Shown: positions 6,932 through 14,574 of the stretch, one piece after another
Layout of the letters: each line of letters starts with the position of its first letter
Position numbering within the stretch: the stretch's first letter is position 1
From: IMCC26077 sp964418325
GTDB taxonomy: Bacteria > Actinomycetota > Actinomycetes > Nanopelagicales > Nanopelagicaceae
Direction: 5' to 3'
Length of the DNA stretch: 14,574 nt
Assembly (NCBI GenBank): GCA_964418325.1
Contig: CAYQLC010000028.1
Coordinates: 1 to 14,574 of the forward strand
Program-made: the position numbers and the translations under genes
Notes under the pieces: model-generated
What the model was told of the DNA's origin: nothing
The model's database searches: none
Seen by the model: the letters and a program-made list of their open reading frames with translations, nothing else

Positions 6932-9900
6932 AATGTGATTCAAGCAGATTGCGCCATCGGTACATCTTCTGCATGCCCTGCTTATTCACCGCAGGAAATA
7001 TTTAACCTTTACGGCACAACGAATAACACAACCTACTGGTTATCTGTTGGCGGCGTGGCAACACAAGTTTATGTGTTGATGAGTCAAACCAACTCCGATG
7101 GCGGCGGCTGGATTCTTATGATGAAAGGCGTCAAAGGAACATCGAACTTCGGGTATAACTCGCTCAATTTCACTAGCAATACATCAACCCAAAACCCCAA
7201 CTCTCTCTCCGATGATGTTCTTACAGATGCAAAATTCTCGGTCTACAACACCTTATTTGTTAAGAAATTACTCGCAGTTTTTAAAGACCCCACTAATGGC
7301 ACGATTGCCGTTGGAGGTGATATTGCAAGTAATGCCTTCAATGGTCATGTCTGGCTTGAAACGCTCACTAATACCGCAACCGCTTACACGACACTAAACA
7401 CCACTACCAATATTTCCACTGGAGCATTCTCGGCGACTAATCCCAGGTATTCCCTTTATCGACAATCAAATTCAGCTGGTGCAACACAGGTATTCAGCTA
7501 TCAAACTGGCTTTGCGGGATACGGATTTAATCAACTGAACTGCAGTTCCTCGATCTATGCCCGGTGGGGAATCCACTTCAACAATGAAGCGCATTTTGGG
7601 TCGTGTGATACCTATGTGGGCATCGGTTTGGCCGGAAATTCGCCTGGCGATCAAATATTATGGGGTGGCACAGAATTCCCGAGCGTAAGTTCGGGAGTAG
7701 GAAAAGGAAACACCGGCTTTCAAATCTGGGGCAAGATGTCTGACCCAGCTATTCCTGCACCGCAAAGTCTCAATGTTGCTTACCAAGGAAATGGATCCGC
7801 ACAGGTTTCGTGGAGCCCTCCGGCTAGTGGGATGGATGCCAGCGGTGCGAACAACGAATATGTGTTGCAGTACAAGTTGTCGAGCTCTGGTTGGAATGGC
7901 GCAACCACCCGGAGAATCACAAGTCCCACTTCTTCGCCCTCGGTAACTGTCACGGGTCTGGGCACTGCGCAATACGATTTCCGTGTTTTTGCTCGAAATA
8001 CGACCAATAGCCAAACTAGCTCAACGCCCGCTACTTCATCGAATATCAGCATTGATGCGACCGCCCCGACAATCACTTCCATAACCTCAAATGCTGCAAA
8101 TAGCACCTACCGCGTAGGTGATGGCGTTGATGTAAGAGTTACTTTTTCAAAGGCCGTCACAGTTACTGGAACTCCACAAATTACGCTGGAGACGGGTACT
8201 ACCGATCGAGCAGTTAATTATTCATCTGGCTCAGGCAGTACAGTCCTGGTTTTTAACTACACCGTACAAGTTGGCGATACTTCTACAGATTTAGATTACG
8301 TATCGACTACCGCACTGGCTCTTAACGGCGGAACTATCAGGGATAGTTTGGGAAATAATGCAACACTCACATTGCCCACTCCGGGAGCAACAAACTCGTT
8401 AAGCGCAAATAAAGCTTTAGTTATTGACACAAATTGTGTAACTACCAGCACTACTTCTGGTGGGTACGTAACTCTGACATTCCAAAATACCGGGACATGT
8501 GCATGGATTGCTCCCGCGAATGTAAGTGGCGTAGATGTGCTTACAGTTGGTGGTGGCGGTGGCGGTGGTGTGTGGGTTGCCGGCGGTGGTGGCGGTGGTG
8601 GCGTCAGTGAATCTATGAACGTCTCCGTCACACCTAACTCAATGAACACAATTGTCGTGGGCGCCGGTGGAGCGGGTTCAAGCTTGAGCACATCTGGCTC
8701 TCTCACTGCGGGTAGTAATGGTGGCCAGTCGAGTGCGCTGGGAGTTAGCGCTGCCGGTGGTGGCCTCGGAGCATCGTGGACGAGTAGCGCAGCAGGTTCT
8801 GCTGCTACAGGTGGCGGCGCATCTGGAAGGGGAAGTGGTATCGGTTTAGTCGCAGGAACGGGAAGTAACGGTGGAAATGGTGGTGCCGCTGCAGGAGCAG
8901 ATCCCATCTACTCCCAATACGGCTACCCAGCAGGTGGCGGTGGTGGCGCCGGTGGTAATGGTGGTGACGCGGTTTACTCATTTAATGTGAATGGACAAGC
9001 GGGAGCTGGTGGCGTTGGTGAAGCGTCAGTAATTACTGGCGTTACTTATGGCGGTGGCGGTGGCGGTGGATGTCATGGCATTAATACATGGCCGTGTGCA
9101 ATCGGTCTTGGAGTACATGGTGGTGGCAATGGTGGTGGTGTCACCGCCGGAACAACAACGGCATCCCATACCTATGTGGTGGCGACCTCTGGTGCTGCGA
9201 ATACCGGTGGTGGTGGCGGCGGTGCGGGTACTCCAAATAATGGTGGCCCTGGCCCTTGGCCTACTGCTACTCGAACCGGCGGCACCGGCGGTTCGGGCGT
9301 AGTTGTTATTCGATACTTCGCATCATCGCTTACGGCTCCGACTGGATTGACTCTTACCTCCGCAGCAACGTCAATGAGTTTAAGTTGGACGGCACCTGCA
9401 ACAAATGGCACGATAATTTCAGATTACTTGGTCGAATATCAATTAAAAGGGGGTAGTTGGACTTCTTTCCCCCACGCAGCTTCATCAGCAACCTCGATTA
9501 ATGTCACAGGTTTGAATGCAAATTCAATTTACAACTTCAGGGTTAGTGCGATTAATGGATTTGGAACTGGAACGGCATCGACAGTCCGATCTGCAATAAC
9601 TATTCCAAATTTAATCTCATTCCTGGATGCCTCTGATACAAATTCTTATAGTGGATCGGGCACGCTCTGGACGGATTTAACAGGAAGACAAAACAACGCC
9701 ACTGCGAGGAATCGAGCGAGCGGGGTAACCTCAACAACTGCTCCCACATATGACCCAAGTGGCTTTTTCACTTTAAACGGAACAAGCAACTTTTTCGAAT
9801 TTCTAAGTAACCCTAATTTAAACTTCGAAACCAGCGCTGATAAGCACACGATGAGTGTTCTCTTCTCCCCGTCAAATGTTTCATCTTCAACAGACCAAGG

Positions 9901-12900
9901 AATTTTCACTAAGTACAACCAAGGCTTTAATGGTACTTATAGTCTTCAAATTACTGGAGGTACCTCGAGAATTGGTGGCTACAAAGGGATATCACCTTGG
10001 GGAACTGGGGGTACCACAAATCTCATCAATAATGGTAAGTACCTAGCGACTTTTACTTATGACGCTACGACACAACTACTGTCAATTTATCTCAATGGCG
10101 TACTCGAAGGTACGAGAACTGTTGGAGTGGCAAGCACTTCAGTGAGCCCACTAATTGGTGCTACCTACGGCAACAGCGTTCCTGCTTATTTTCTCAACGC
10201 TAAAATCTTCGGCGCTACAATATTCAATACTGCGCTCACAGCTTCACAAGTAGCAGGGCTCTCCGCCGCGCTACAGCCATCCTCGAAAGTAACCTTCAAT
10301 GCCAACGGCGGAACTGGCACTATGGCTGATCAATCTTTCACTGCCGGAACCACGGTCACGCTGAATGCAAACACTTTCACTCGCGCAGGCTATTCATTTG
10401 CTGGTTGGGCAACAAACGCCGATGGAACTGGCACCCTGTACTCAAATAGCGCCGCTCAGGCCTTGCATGGAGATCTTTATCTTTACGCGCAATGGACTGC
10501 GTTGACCTATTCGGTTTCCTACAACAATACAAACTCTGCTTTTGCGGGAATGACCGGAGGCACTGCTCCATCAACACAAACAGGTAGCGCTGCTTCAACT
10601 ATCACGCTCTCTAATTACGCCTCTCCACCCAGTGGATTTACATTTCTCGGTTGGGCTTCAAGTAATGGATCTACAACTGTTACTTATACAAATCAACAGG
10701 TTGTTTCAATAACTTCGAATTTAACCCTAACTCTCTTTCCTGTTTGGGGTTGTAATCCAACTTCGACAACCGTTAATGGAATTACCACACTTTCCTTTAC
10801 CAACGTCGGAAAATGTATGTGGACAGTTCCAAATGGAGCGACCGCTTATCAAGTTGCTGTTATTGGCGGTGGTGGCGGTGGTGGATTTGGAGATATTGGC
10901 GGTGGCGGCGGTGGCGGTGAAGTTTTAGTCACCGGAACGGTCACAGTAGCTGGTGATCTTTCCGTTACCCCATCGAATATTTCAGCTACCGCAGGAACGG
11001 TCATTCAAGTGACCGTTGGCGCGGGAGGAACTTCTGGTGGCGGAACAAATGCAACTAGCGCAAGTGCACTAGCATCATGGACGTTCGGCGGCAATGGTTC
11101 AGCCAGCGCATTTGGAACTGTCACTGCTAATGGCGGTGGAGGTGGCGGTGGTAGCACTCGAACCACTGGTGCACAAGGTGGTTCCGGTGGCGGTGGCGCA
11201 GCGAATACAAGCGGTGGCGCAGCGAATACTCAAACAGTTTCCGGCTGGAGTTCGTTTACTAACCGAGGATTGGCAGGCTTAGCTGGTGGTGGCGCTGGTG
11301 GTGGTGGCGCTGGTGGTACATCTATCGCAGGAACATCAGATGGAGGACCTGGTGTAACCGTATTTGGAGTAGAAGTTGCAGGTGGTGGCGGTGGTTGGGC
11401 TAATGGACTTGGTGCCAAACGAAGTTCAAGCGACACAATTTTAGGCGGAAATGCGCGAACAAGTGCATCTGGTTATCCGTATCAGTCTGCAGTTATTGGT
11501 GGTGTGACAACTTATACCAGCCAAGGAGTAAATGGCACCGGTAACGGTGGTGGTGCAGGTGCGCCTGGTGGTTCTGGTCGAGTAATGGTGCGATACGTCA
11601 GTGCAATCACGATTACGCCAACGGTTTCACCAACATCAATCAATTACGGATCAAGTACTGCAATCACTGCAAGTTTCTCTCAAGTACCAACATATGCACT
11701 GACGACCAACCCAACGTGCGAGATTTATTCAGATGTTGCTCGAACAAATAAAGTTTCAACTAACGGAAGTATCTCGGCCGCTACTACAGCGACGCTTGCG
11801 GCAGGAACTTATTATGTGAATTGCTCTGGTGCAGTTGCAACAGATGGTCCATCTATCTCATATGCATCTGATGCGACTTTCACCATTAATCCAGCACCTG
11901 TAGCCACTGTCACCACACCAACCCTTGCTGTCACTTCAGCAACTGCTGCATCGCTAACTGCAACTTGGACCGGCGTTTCAAACGCCACTTCATACACGGT
12001 CAAGGTCTACAACTCCACTGGCACAACTGTGTTAGCAACCATTACAAGCGCAACATCGCCATTGGTAATCAACTCAACAAACTTCGCCAGCATCGCAAGT
12101 GGCACAGGATATCGAGTGACGCTCACTGCAATTGGAACTGGAAACTATGCCAACGCGAATGAATCTTCGCAATCAACCTCGGTAACTACTCTCAGCACTC
12201 AAGCAGGAATAAGTTTTGTCGGATCAAGCGCTCCGTTAAACACCACCATCACGTTAAGCGCAACTGGCGGAAGCGGCACTGGAGCATTTAGTTTCTCGGT
12301 AGCAACTGGGGGAACAGCGACTGGTTGCTCGATTAATGGAACATCTCTGACGGCTACCGCAGCAGGTACTTGTTTGGTTGTTGCAACTAAAGCTAGCGAT
12401 AGTAGTTTCGTAGCCAGAAGTACTTCAAACACTACTTTCACATTTACGTTAACAGCACCGGCCGCACCAACGAGCGTCTCCGCAGTAGGTGGAGCACGAC
12501 AGGTCAGAATGACATTTGTCCCAGGCTCTGACAACGGAGCCACAATCACAAATTATGAATATTCCTTTCAAGGTACCGGTGTATGGACCGCATTCTCACC
12601 CGTCGTCACCTCATCTCCAGTGGTCATTACAGGGCTGAACGATGGAGTTGCTTACAACATCGCACTTCGCGCCGTAAATGCCGCGGGGTCGGGTACGGCA
12701 TCCGTATTTGCAAATGCGGTGACCTTCGATCCATGTAGCGCGTCCTCGAATACGACTGCTGTTCCTGGCTACACGATTAGAACCATCACCGCTTTTGGTA
12801 CCTGCGCCTATACCGCTCCCGTTGGAGTCACGTCGGTAGAGGTCGTTGTAGTTGGAGGTGGTGGTGCCGCCGGACATAACTCGGGCGGTGGTGGATCTGG

Positions 12901-14574
12901 TGGTGCAATCTCTTATAGCTCAACCGCATCAGTCACGACTACTGTTCAAGTCACCGTTGGAAATGGTGGCCAGGCTTTCGGAACTGGAAATGGCATCGAT
13001 GGCAACCCATCTAGTTTTGGAACGTTGACAGCACCGGGCGGCAAAGGTGGTATCGCATTTGTTTCAGGGCGTGCCGCAGGTGGAGCTGCGGTCTCTGGTA
13101 CTGGAAGTGGAACGCTCTGTACATCTGCAACCTCTGGAGCGGGTGGCTCGGGTAGTAGTAATTCATCTGAAACTGGAAATCCAGGTATCGCAGGTCCTAC
13201 ATGCTCGATAACGGGAACCGCCGTTAGATACGGTGGCGGTGGCGGTGGCGGTGGCTGGACAACGCTCACATCAGGTGGTGCAGGAGGTGCAGGGGGTGGA
13301 GGTGCAGGCGGTGGCTCTTCAGGAGCTAGTGGCACGTCGGGTACCACAAACACTGGCGGTGGAGGTGGCGCTGGCTCGAGTTCGGGCGCAACAAATGGAT
13401 CCGGAGGTTCGGGTGTCGTCATCATTCGCATTGCTAACTCGAACACATACACATATGACTTAAACGGAGGAAGCGGGACAACGCCAACTGGTGGCACAGC
13501 ACTTACCGGTTCGAATATCACAACGGCAGCTGGAACTGGAATCACGCGAAATGGCTTCACCTTTGCTGGATGGAATACCGCCGCTAATGGTAGTGGTACT
13601 CCTCTCGCAGCAAACTCAACGGTGGCAATGCCCGCATCAGCGAGTGCACTTGTCTTCTACGCGCAATGGACCGGAAACTCGCTAACAGTTACTTATAACA
13701 CTCAAGGTGGAAGCGTTATTGCGAATGGTTCCACCACCAGCGGAGCAAGCATTGCCGCAAGCCCAGGAACGCCCACGCGATCGGGATTTGCATTTGCTGG
13801 TTGGTTTGCCGCATCAACTGGAGGAAGTGCAATTAACTTCCCTTACCCACATAACCAGACCGCAAACTTCTCACTCTTTGCACAGTGGACAAGTTGTGGT
13901 TCGAGCGTCGTTCAAAGTGGATTACTCCTGCACCTCGATGCTGGCAACAGTTGCTCTACCACCGGAAGCACAACCAGCTGGGTGGATATCTCAACGAGTG
14001 GAAATAATGCGACGCTGGTATCCAACCCTTCATATACCGCAACAACTGGTGGGTTCTACTCATTCGCAACTAGCGGTCAACATGGAACTCTTCCCGCTGG
14101 CTTTGCGAACTTCACATCCGGCTTCTCCATAAGCTTTTACGCTCGATTCCCATCAACAATTGGAGTATGGGAACGGATCATTGATTTCGGAAATGGTTCA
14201 GCAAATAACAACGTGTGGGTAGGAAGACTGGGTGACACATCGCAAATAGCACTTGAGTTTTTCAATGGATCCTCCTCGCTTGGTTATTGTGCATCTAATG
14301 CTGGCGAAATTGTCGGAAATGTTTGGGCACATTTTGCCTTCACAGTAGACACGACTAATGGTTGCAATATTTACAAAAATGGTGCACTTATCAAGAGTCT
14401 TTCGACGTATCGAACTATGCCGAACAATATCTCTCGTACAAATAATTACATCGCCCGAAGCAACTGGGTTGGTGACTCATATTTCATGGGAGCTATTGGA
14501 GATCTTGCCCTCTACAACGCAGCACTTACCGCGTCACAAGTAGCCACCAACTTTGCAGCGCAAGCCGATGCAAG
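6818..14574 (+). CDS. Giant secreted modular glycine-rich surface protein, adhesin-like (3' end cut by window)
   Basis: One uninterrupted frame of 2,585 codons that runs off the window end without a stop. From the N-terminus: Sec signal peptide (1-38); fibrinogen-related GGGW domain (about 45-307); fibronectin type III (about 313-412); Ig-like (413-537); glycine-rich module 1 (540-834); FN3 (840-928); LamG-like fold (931-1153); two InlB B-type repeats (1157-1310); glycine-rich module 2 (1312-1594); Ig-like (1597-1694); FN3 (1695-1792); Ig-like (1795-1879); FN3 (1880-1970); glycine-rich module 3 (1973-2206); two InlB B-type repeats (2210-2358); second LamG-like fold (from about 2365, incomplete). 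The residues are dominated by Gly, Ser, Thr, Ala and Asn with few charges, as in extracellular fibres. No enzyme active site was recognised. Expected role: adhesion, glycan binding or a cell-surface filament; the exact ligand is unknown. The C-terminal anchor (LPXTG, transmembrane helix or other) would lie beyond the window. The gene is divergent from the tetR-adnAB operon. Confidence 0.9.
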   Translation, partial: MTTSVARGRRLSSLGLSLALIISIVPAVINFTASPASANVIQADCAIGTSSACPAYSPQEIFNLYGTTNNTTYWLSVGGVATQVYVLMSQTNSDGGGWILMMKGVKGTSNFGYNSLNFTSNTSTQNPNSLSDDVLTDAKFSVYNTLFVKKLLAVFKDPTNGTIAVGGDIASNAFNGHVWLETLTNTATAYTTLNTTTNISTGAFSATNPRYSLYRQSNSAGATQVFSYQTGFAGYGFNQLNCSSSIYARWGIHFNNEAHFGSCDTYVGIGLAGNSPGDQILWGGTEFPSVSSGVGKGNTGFQIWGKMSDPAIPAPQSLNVAYQGNGSAQVSWSPPASGMDASGANNEYVLQYKLSSSGWNGATTRRITSPTSSPSVTVTGLGTAQYDFRVFARNTTNSQTSSTPATSSNISIDATAPTITSITSNAANSTYRVGDGVDVRVTFSKAVTVTGTPQITLETGTTDRAVNYSSGSGSTVLVFNYTVQVGDTSTDLDYVSTTALALNGGTIRDSLGNNATLTLPTPGATNSLSANKALVIDTNCVTTSTTSGGYVTLTFQNTGTCAWIAPANVSGVDVLTVGGGGGGGVWVAGGGGGGGVSESMNVSVTPNSMNTIVVGAGGAGSSLSTSGSLTAGSNGGQSSALGVSAAGGGLGASWTSSAAGSAATGGGASGRGSGIGLVAGTGSNGGNGGAAAGADPIYSQYGYPAGGGGGAGGNGGDAVYSFNVNGQAGAGGVGEASVITGVTYGGGGGGGCHGINTWPCAIGLGVHGGGNGGGVTAGTTTASHTYVVATSGAANTGGGGGGAGTPNNGGPGPWPTATRTGGTGGSGVVVIRYFASSLTAPTGLTLTSAATSMSLSWTAPATNGTIISDYLVEYQLKGGSWTSFPHAASSATSINVTGLNANSIYNFRVSAINGFGTGTASTVRSAITIPNLISFLDASDTNSYSGSGTLWTDLTGRQNNATARNRASGVTSTTAPTYDPSGFFTLNGTSNFFEFLSNPNLNFETSADKHTMSVLFSPSNVSSSTDQGIFTKYNQGFNGTYSLQITGGTSRIGGYKGISPWGTGGTTNLINNGKYLATFTYDATTQLLSIYLNGVLEGTRTVGVASTSVSPLIGATYGNSVPAYFLNAKIFGATIFNTALTASQVAGLSAALQPSSKVTFNANGGTGTMADQSFTAGTTVTLNANTFTRAGYSFAGWATNADGTGTLYSNSAAQALHGDLYLYAQWTALTYSVSYNNTNSAFAGMTGGTAPSTQTGSAASTITLSNYASPPSGFTFLGWASSNGSTTVTYTNQQVVSITSNLTLTLFPVWGCNPTSTTVNGITTLSFTNVGKCMWTVPNGATAYQVAVIGGGGGGGFGDIGGGGGGGEVLVTGTVTVAGDLSVTPSNISATAGTVIQVTVGAGGTSGGGTNATSASALASWTFGGNGSASAFGTVTANGGGGGGGSTRTTGAQGGSGGGGAANTSGGAANTQTVSGWSSFTNRGLAGLAGGGAGGGGAGGTSIAGTSDGGPGVTVFGVEVAGGGGGWANGLGAKRSSSDTILGGNARTSASGYPYQSAVIGGVTTYTSQGVNGTGNGGGAGAPGGSGRVMVRYVSAITITPTVSPTSINYGSSTAITASFSQVPTYALTTNPTCEIYSDVARTNKVSTNGSISAATTATLAAGTYYVNCSGAVATDGPSISYASDATFTINPAPVATVTTPTLAVTSATAASLTATWTGVSNATSYTVKVYNSTGTTVLATITSATSPLVINSTNFASIASGTGYRVTLTAIGTGNYANANESSQSTSVTTLSTQAGISFVGSSAPLNTTITLSATGGSGTGAFSFSVATGGTATGCSINGTSLTATAAGTCLVVATKASDSSFVARSTSNTTFTFTLTAPAAPTSVSAVGGARQVRMTFVPGSDNGATITNYEYSFQGTGVWTAFSPVVTSSPVVITGLNDGVAYNIALRAVNAAGSGTASVFANAVTFDPCSASSNTTAVPGYTIRTITAFGTCAYTAPVGVTSVEVVVVGGGGAAGHNSGGGGSGGAISYSSTASVTTTVQVTVGNGGQAFGTGNGIDGNPSSFGTLTAPGGKGGIAFVSGRAAGGAAVSGTGSGTLCTSATSGAGGSGSSNSSETGNPGIAGPTCSITGTAVRYGGGGGGGGWTTLTSGGAGGAGGGGAGGGSSGASGTSGTTNTGGGGGAGSSSGATNGSGGSGVVIIRIANSNTYTYDLNGGSGTTPTGGTALTGSNITTAAGTGITRNGFTFAGWNTAANGSGTPLAANSTVAMPASASALVFYAQWTGNSLTVTYNTQGGSVIANGSTTSGASIAASPGTPTRSGFAFAGWFAASTGGSAINFPYPHNQTANFSLFAQWTSCGSSVVQSGLLLHLDAGNSCSTTGSTTSWVDISTSGNNATLVSNPSYTATTGGFYSFATSGQHGTLPAGFANFTSGFSISFYARFPSTIGVWERIIDFGNGSANNNVWVGRLGDTSQIALEFFNGSSSLGYCASNAGEIVGNVWAHFAFTVDTTNGCNIYKNGALIKSLSTYRTMPNNISRTNNYIARSNWVGDSYFMGAIGDLALYNAALTASQVATNFAAQADA
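6950..7738 (+). other. N-terminal fibrinogen-related (GGGW) domain
   Basis: Residues about 45-307. The signature is QTNSDGGGWILMMKG, with GGGW at 95-98, resembling the CDMxTDGGGWTxxQ start of fibrinogen C-terminal and intelectin-type lectin domains. The end has ARWGIHFNNEAHFGSC and GFQIWGKM, as in bacterial relatives of this fold. Four cysteines (45, 53, 242, 263) could form two disulfides. In animals such domains bind glycans or acetylated groups; the bacterial ligand is unknown. The fold call rests on motif resemblance only. Confidence 0.6.
7754..8428 (+). other. FN3 domain followed by Ig-like adhesin domain
   Basis: The FN3 part (to about 8053) shows APQSLNV..., QVSWSPP and YDFRVFARN, the usual B-, C- and F-strand landmarks. 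The next part (8054-8428) starts with DATAPTITSITS and contains VDVRVTFSKAVTVTGTPQ, LETG, NGGTIRDSLGN and ends KALVID, a module found as tandem repeats in large bacterial surface proteins. Both act as rigid spacers. Confidence 0.75.
8435..9319 (+). repeat. Glycine-rich module 1
   Basis: Residues 540-834. It opens with Cys540 and Cys561 (GTCAWIAP), then a beta-strand DVLTVGGGGGGG, many poly-Gly loops, and closes with GGSGVVVIRYF. Coding uses alternating GGT and GGC, with tracts at 8549-8569, 8582-8602 and a three-copy GGCGGT tract at 9050-9067. The same opening and closing motifs recur in modules 2 and 3, so this is a true domain rather than random low complexity. A second cysteine pair (CHGINTWPC) lies inside. 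Confidence 0.85.
9335..9601 (+). other. FN3 domain between glycine-rich module 1 and the LamG fold
   Basis: The FN3 landmarks are visible: APTGLTLTSAATSMSLSW, then SDYLVEYQLKGGSW, SINVTGLNANSIYNFRVSA and the closing NGFGTGTAS. It is a spacer-type domain of about 89 residues. Confidence 0.8.
9608..10276 (+). other. LamG/concanavalin A-like lectin domain 1
   Basis: Residues about 931-1153. It begins LISFLDASDTNSYSG with LWTDLTGRQNNATA, the usual opening of bacterial LamG-like domains, and has FTLNGTSNFFEF, LSIYLNGVLEG and the closing IFNTALTASQVAGL. The fold is a beta-sandwich that commonly binds glycans. The same ending occurs in the second copy near 14490-14550. Confidence 0.8.
10286..10747 (+). 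repeat. InlB B-type (Listeria-Bacteroides) repeats, pair 1
   Basis: Two consecutive beta-grasp repeats. The first (10286-10501) has VTFNANGGTG, FTRAGYSFAGWATNADG and LYAQWT. The second (10502-10747) is more diverged, with SYNNTNSAF, PPSGFTFLGWAS and LTLFPVWG. The family occurs in internalins and many surface proteins as stalk or binding modules. Confidence 0.88.
10751..11599 (+). repeat. Glycine-rich module 2
   Basis: Residues 1312-1594. It opens with Cys1312 and Cys1333 (GKCMWTVP), continues YQVAVIGGGGGGG and ends GGSGRVMVRYV, parallel to module 1. Inside it a 19-nt unit, GCGGTGGCGCAGCGAATAC, is present twice at 11190-11208 and 11211-11229, a 21-bp period that keeps the frame. Confidence 0.85.
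11606..12727 (+). other. Alternating Ig-like and FN3 domains (four modules)
   Basis: In order: Ig-like with ITPTVSPTSINYGSSTAI and AGTYYVNCSG (11606-11899); FN3-like with SLTATWTGVSNATSYTV (11900-12193); Ig-like with ITLSATGGSGTGAFSFSV and TATAAGTCLVVATKASD (12200-12454); and FN3 with PTSVSAVGGARQVRMTF and GLNDGVAYNIALRAVN (12455-12727). All four are spacer-type beta-sandwich modules without catalytic residues. The first boundary between Ig and FN3 is uncertain by some residues. Confidence 0.75.
12734..13435 (+). repeat. Glycine-rich module 3
   Basis: Residues 1973-2206. It opens with Cys1973 and Cys1996 (GTCAYTAP), then SVEVVVVGGGG, and ends GGSGVVIIRIA. It is shorter than modules 1 and 2. 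It contains a perfect four-copy GGTGGC hexamer tract at 13232-13255, coding for eight glycines. Confidence 0.85.
13445..13891 (+). repeat. InlB B-type (Listeria-Bacteroides) repeats, pair 2
   Basis: The first repeat (13445-13672) has YTYDLNGGSG, RNGFTFAGWNTAANGSG and VFYAQWT. The second (13676-13891) has LTVTYNTQGGSV, TRSGFAFAGWF and LFAQWTS. Both keep the invariant GW and QW tryptophans. Confidence 0.88.
13910..14574 (+). other. LamG/concanavalin A-like lectin domain 2 (near its end at the window edge)
   Basis: It starts VVQSGLLLHLDAGNSCS with SWVDISTSGNNATL, has ISFYARFPS, WAHFAFTVD and IYKNGALIKS, and reaches the closing motif DLALYNAALTASQVA close to the window end. It is homologous in layout to the first LamG copy but clearly diverged in sequence. 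Confidence 0.8.

Noticed and set aside
7212..7397. Small plus-strand open frames within the giant gene (for example 7212-7397, 9256-9456, 11965-12162, 13707-14132)
   Set aside because: All are out-of-frame shadows of the continuous long frame with no ribosome-binding site or motif of their own.
8296..8907. Long proline-rich open frame on the minus strand opposite glycine-rich module 1 (similar ones at 9172-9411, 11230-11436 and 12946-13560)
   Set aside because: These are the complements of GGT/GGC glycine codons, which read as runs of Pro and Ala. The plus frame has domain structure, a signal peptide and full continuity; the minus frames have none.
8549..13255. Glycine-codon repeats as a CRISPR array or intergenic satellite
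   Set aside because: The repeats are irregular, lie within one open frame and lack constant repeat and unique spacer structure.

Overview
The window holds two divergent blocks, both cut by the window ends. On the minus strand (about 1-6695) lies a tightly packed three-gene operon, transcribed right to left: a TetR-family regulator, then two large UvrD-type helicase-nucleases that match the actinobacterial double-strand-break resection machine AdnAB. On the plus strand (from about 6818, running off the right end) lies one giant open reading frame for a secreted, multi-domain, glycine-rich surface protein of more than 2,585 residues. The two longest real genes besides adnA (adnB and the giant gene) have no start or no stop inside the window; I read their frames by hand and found both open throughout.

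Organism: AdnAB is essentially an actinobacterial enzyme (it replaces RecBCD/AddAB there). The base composition is clearly lower in G+C than in Mycobacterium or Streptomyces, with many A/T third positions. GTG and TTG starts are common. This suits a small-genome, moderate-GC actinobacterium, such as a freshwater Nanopelagicales (acI) or Luna-type Microbacteriaceae lineage. The phylum-level call is fairly firm; the order-level call is inference.

Left block: tetR stops 8 nt before the GTG start of adnA, and the adnA stop overlaps the adnB start in an ATGA, so the three are probably co-transcribed, and adnA-adnB are probably translationally coupled in roughly equal amounts. AdnA carries a complete helicase motor with weakened motifs II and III, plus a PD-(D/E)XK nuclease with four cysteines arranged as in Fe-S nucleases. 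AdnB carries a canonical motor; its nuclease domain is cut by the window start.

Middle: a short divergent spacer (6696-6817) holds two candidate protein-binding sites: an imperfect palindrome next to the tetR start and an 8-bp direct repeat. Either could let the TetR protein control both directions.

Right block: the giant protein has a signal peptide, an N-terminal fibrinogen-related (GGGW) domain, then shuffled modules: fibronectin type III, Ig-like, three long glycine-rich modules each opened by a conserved cysteine pair, two pairs of InlB B-type (Listeria-Bacteroides) repeats and two LamG-like lectin folds. It looks like a cell-surface adhesin or glycan-binding fibre. No anchor is visible because the C-terminus lies outside the window. 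No RNA genes, insertion sequences, CRISPR arrays or clear terminators were seen.
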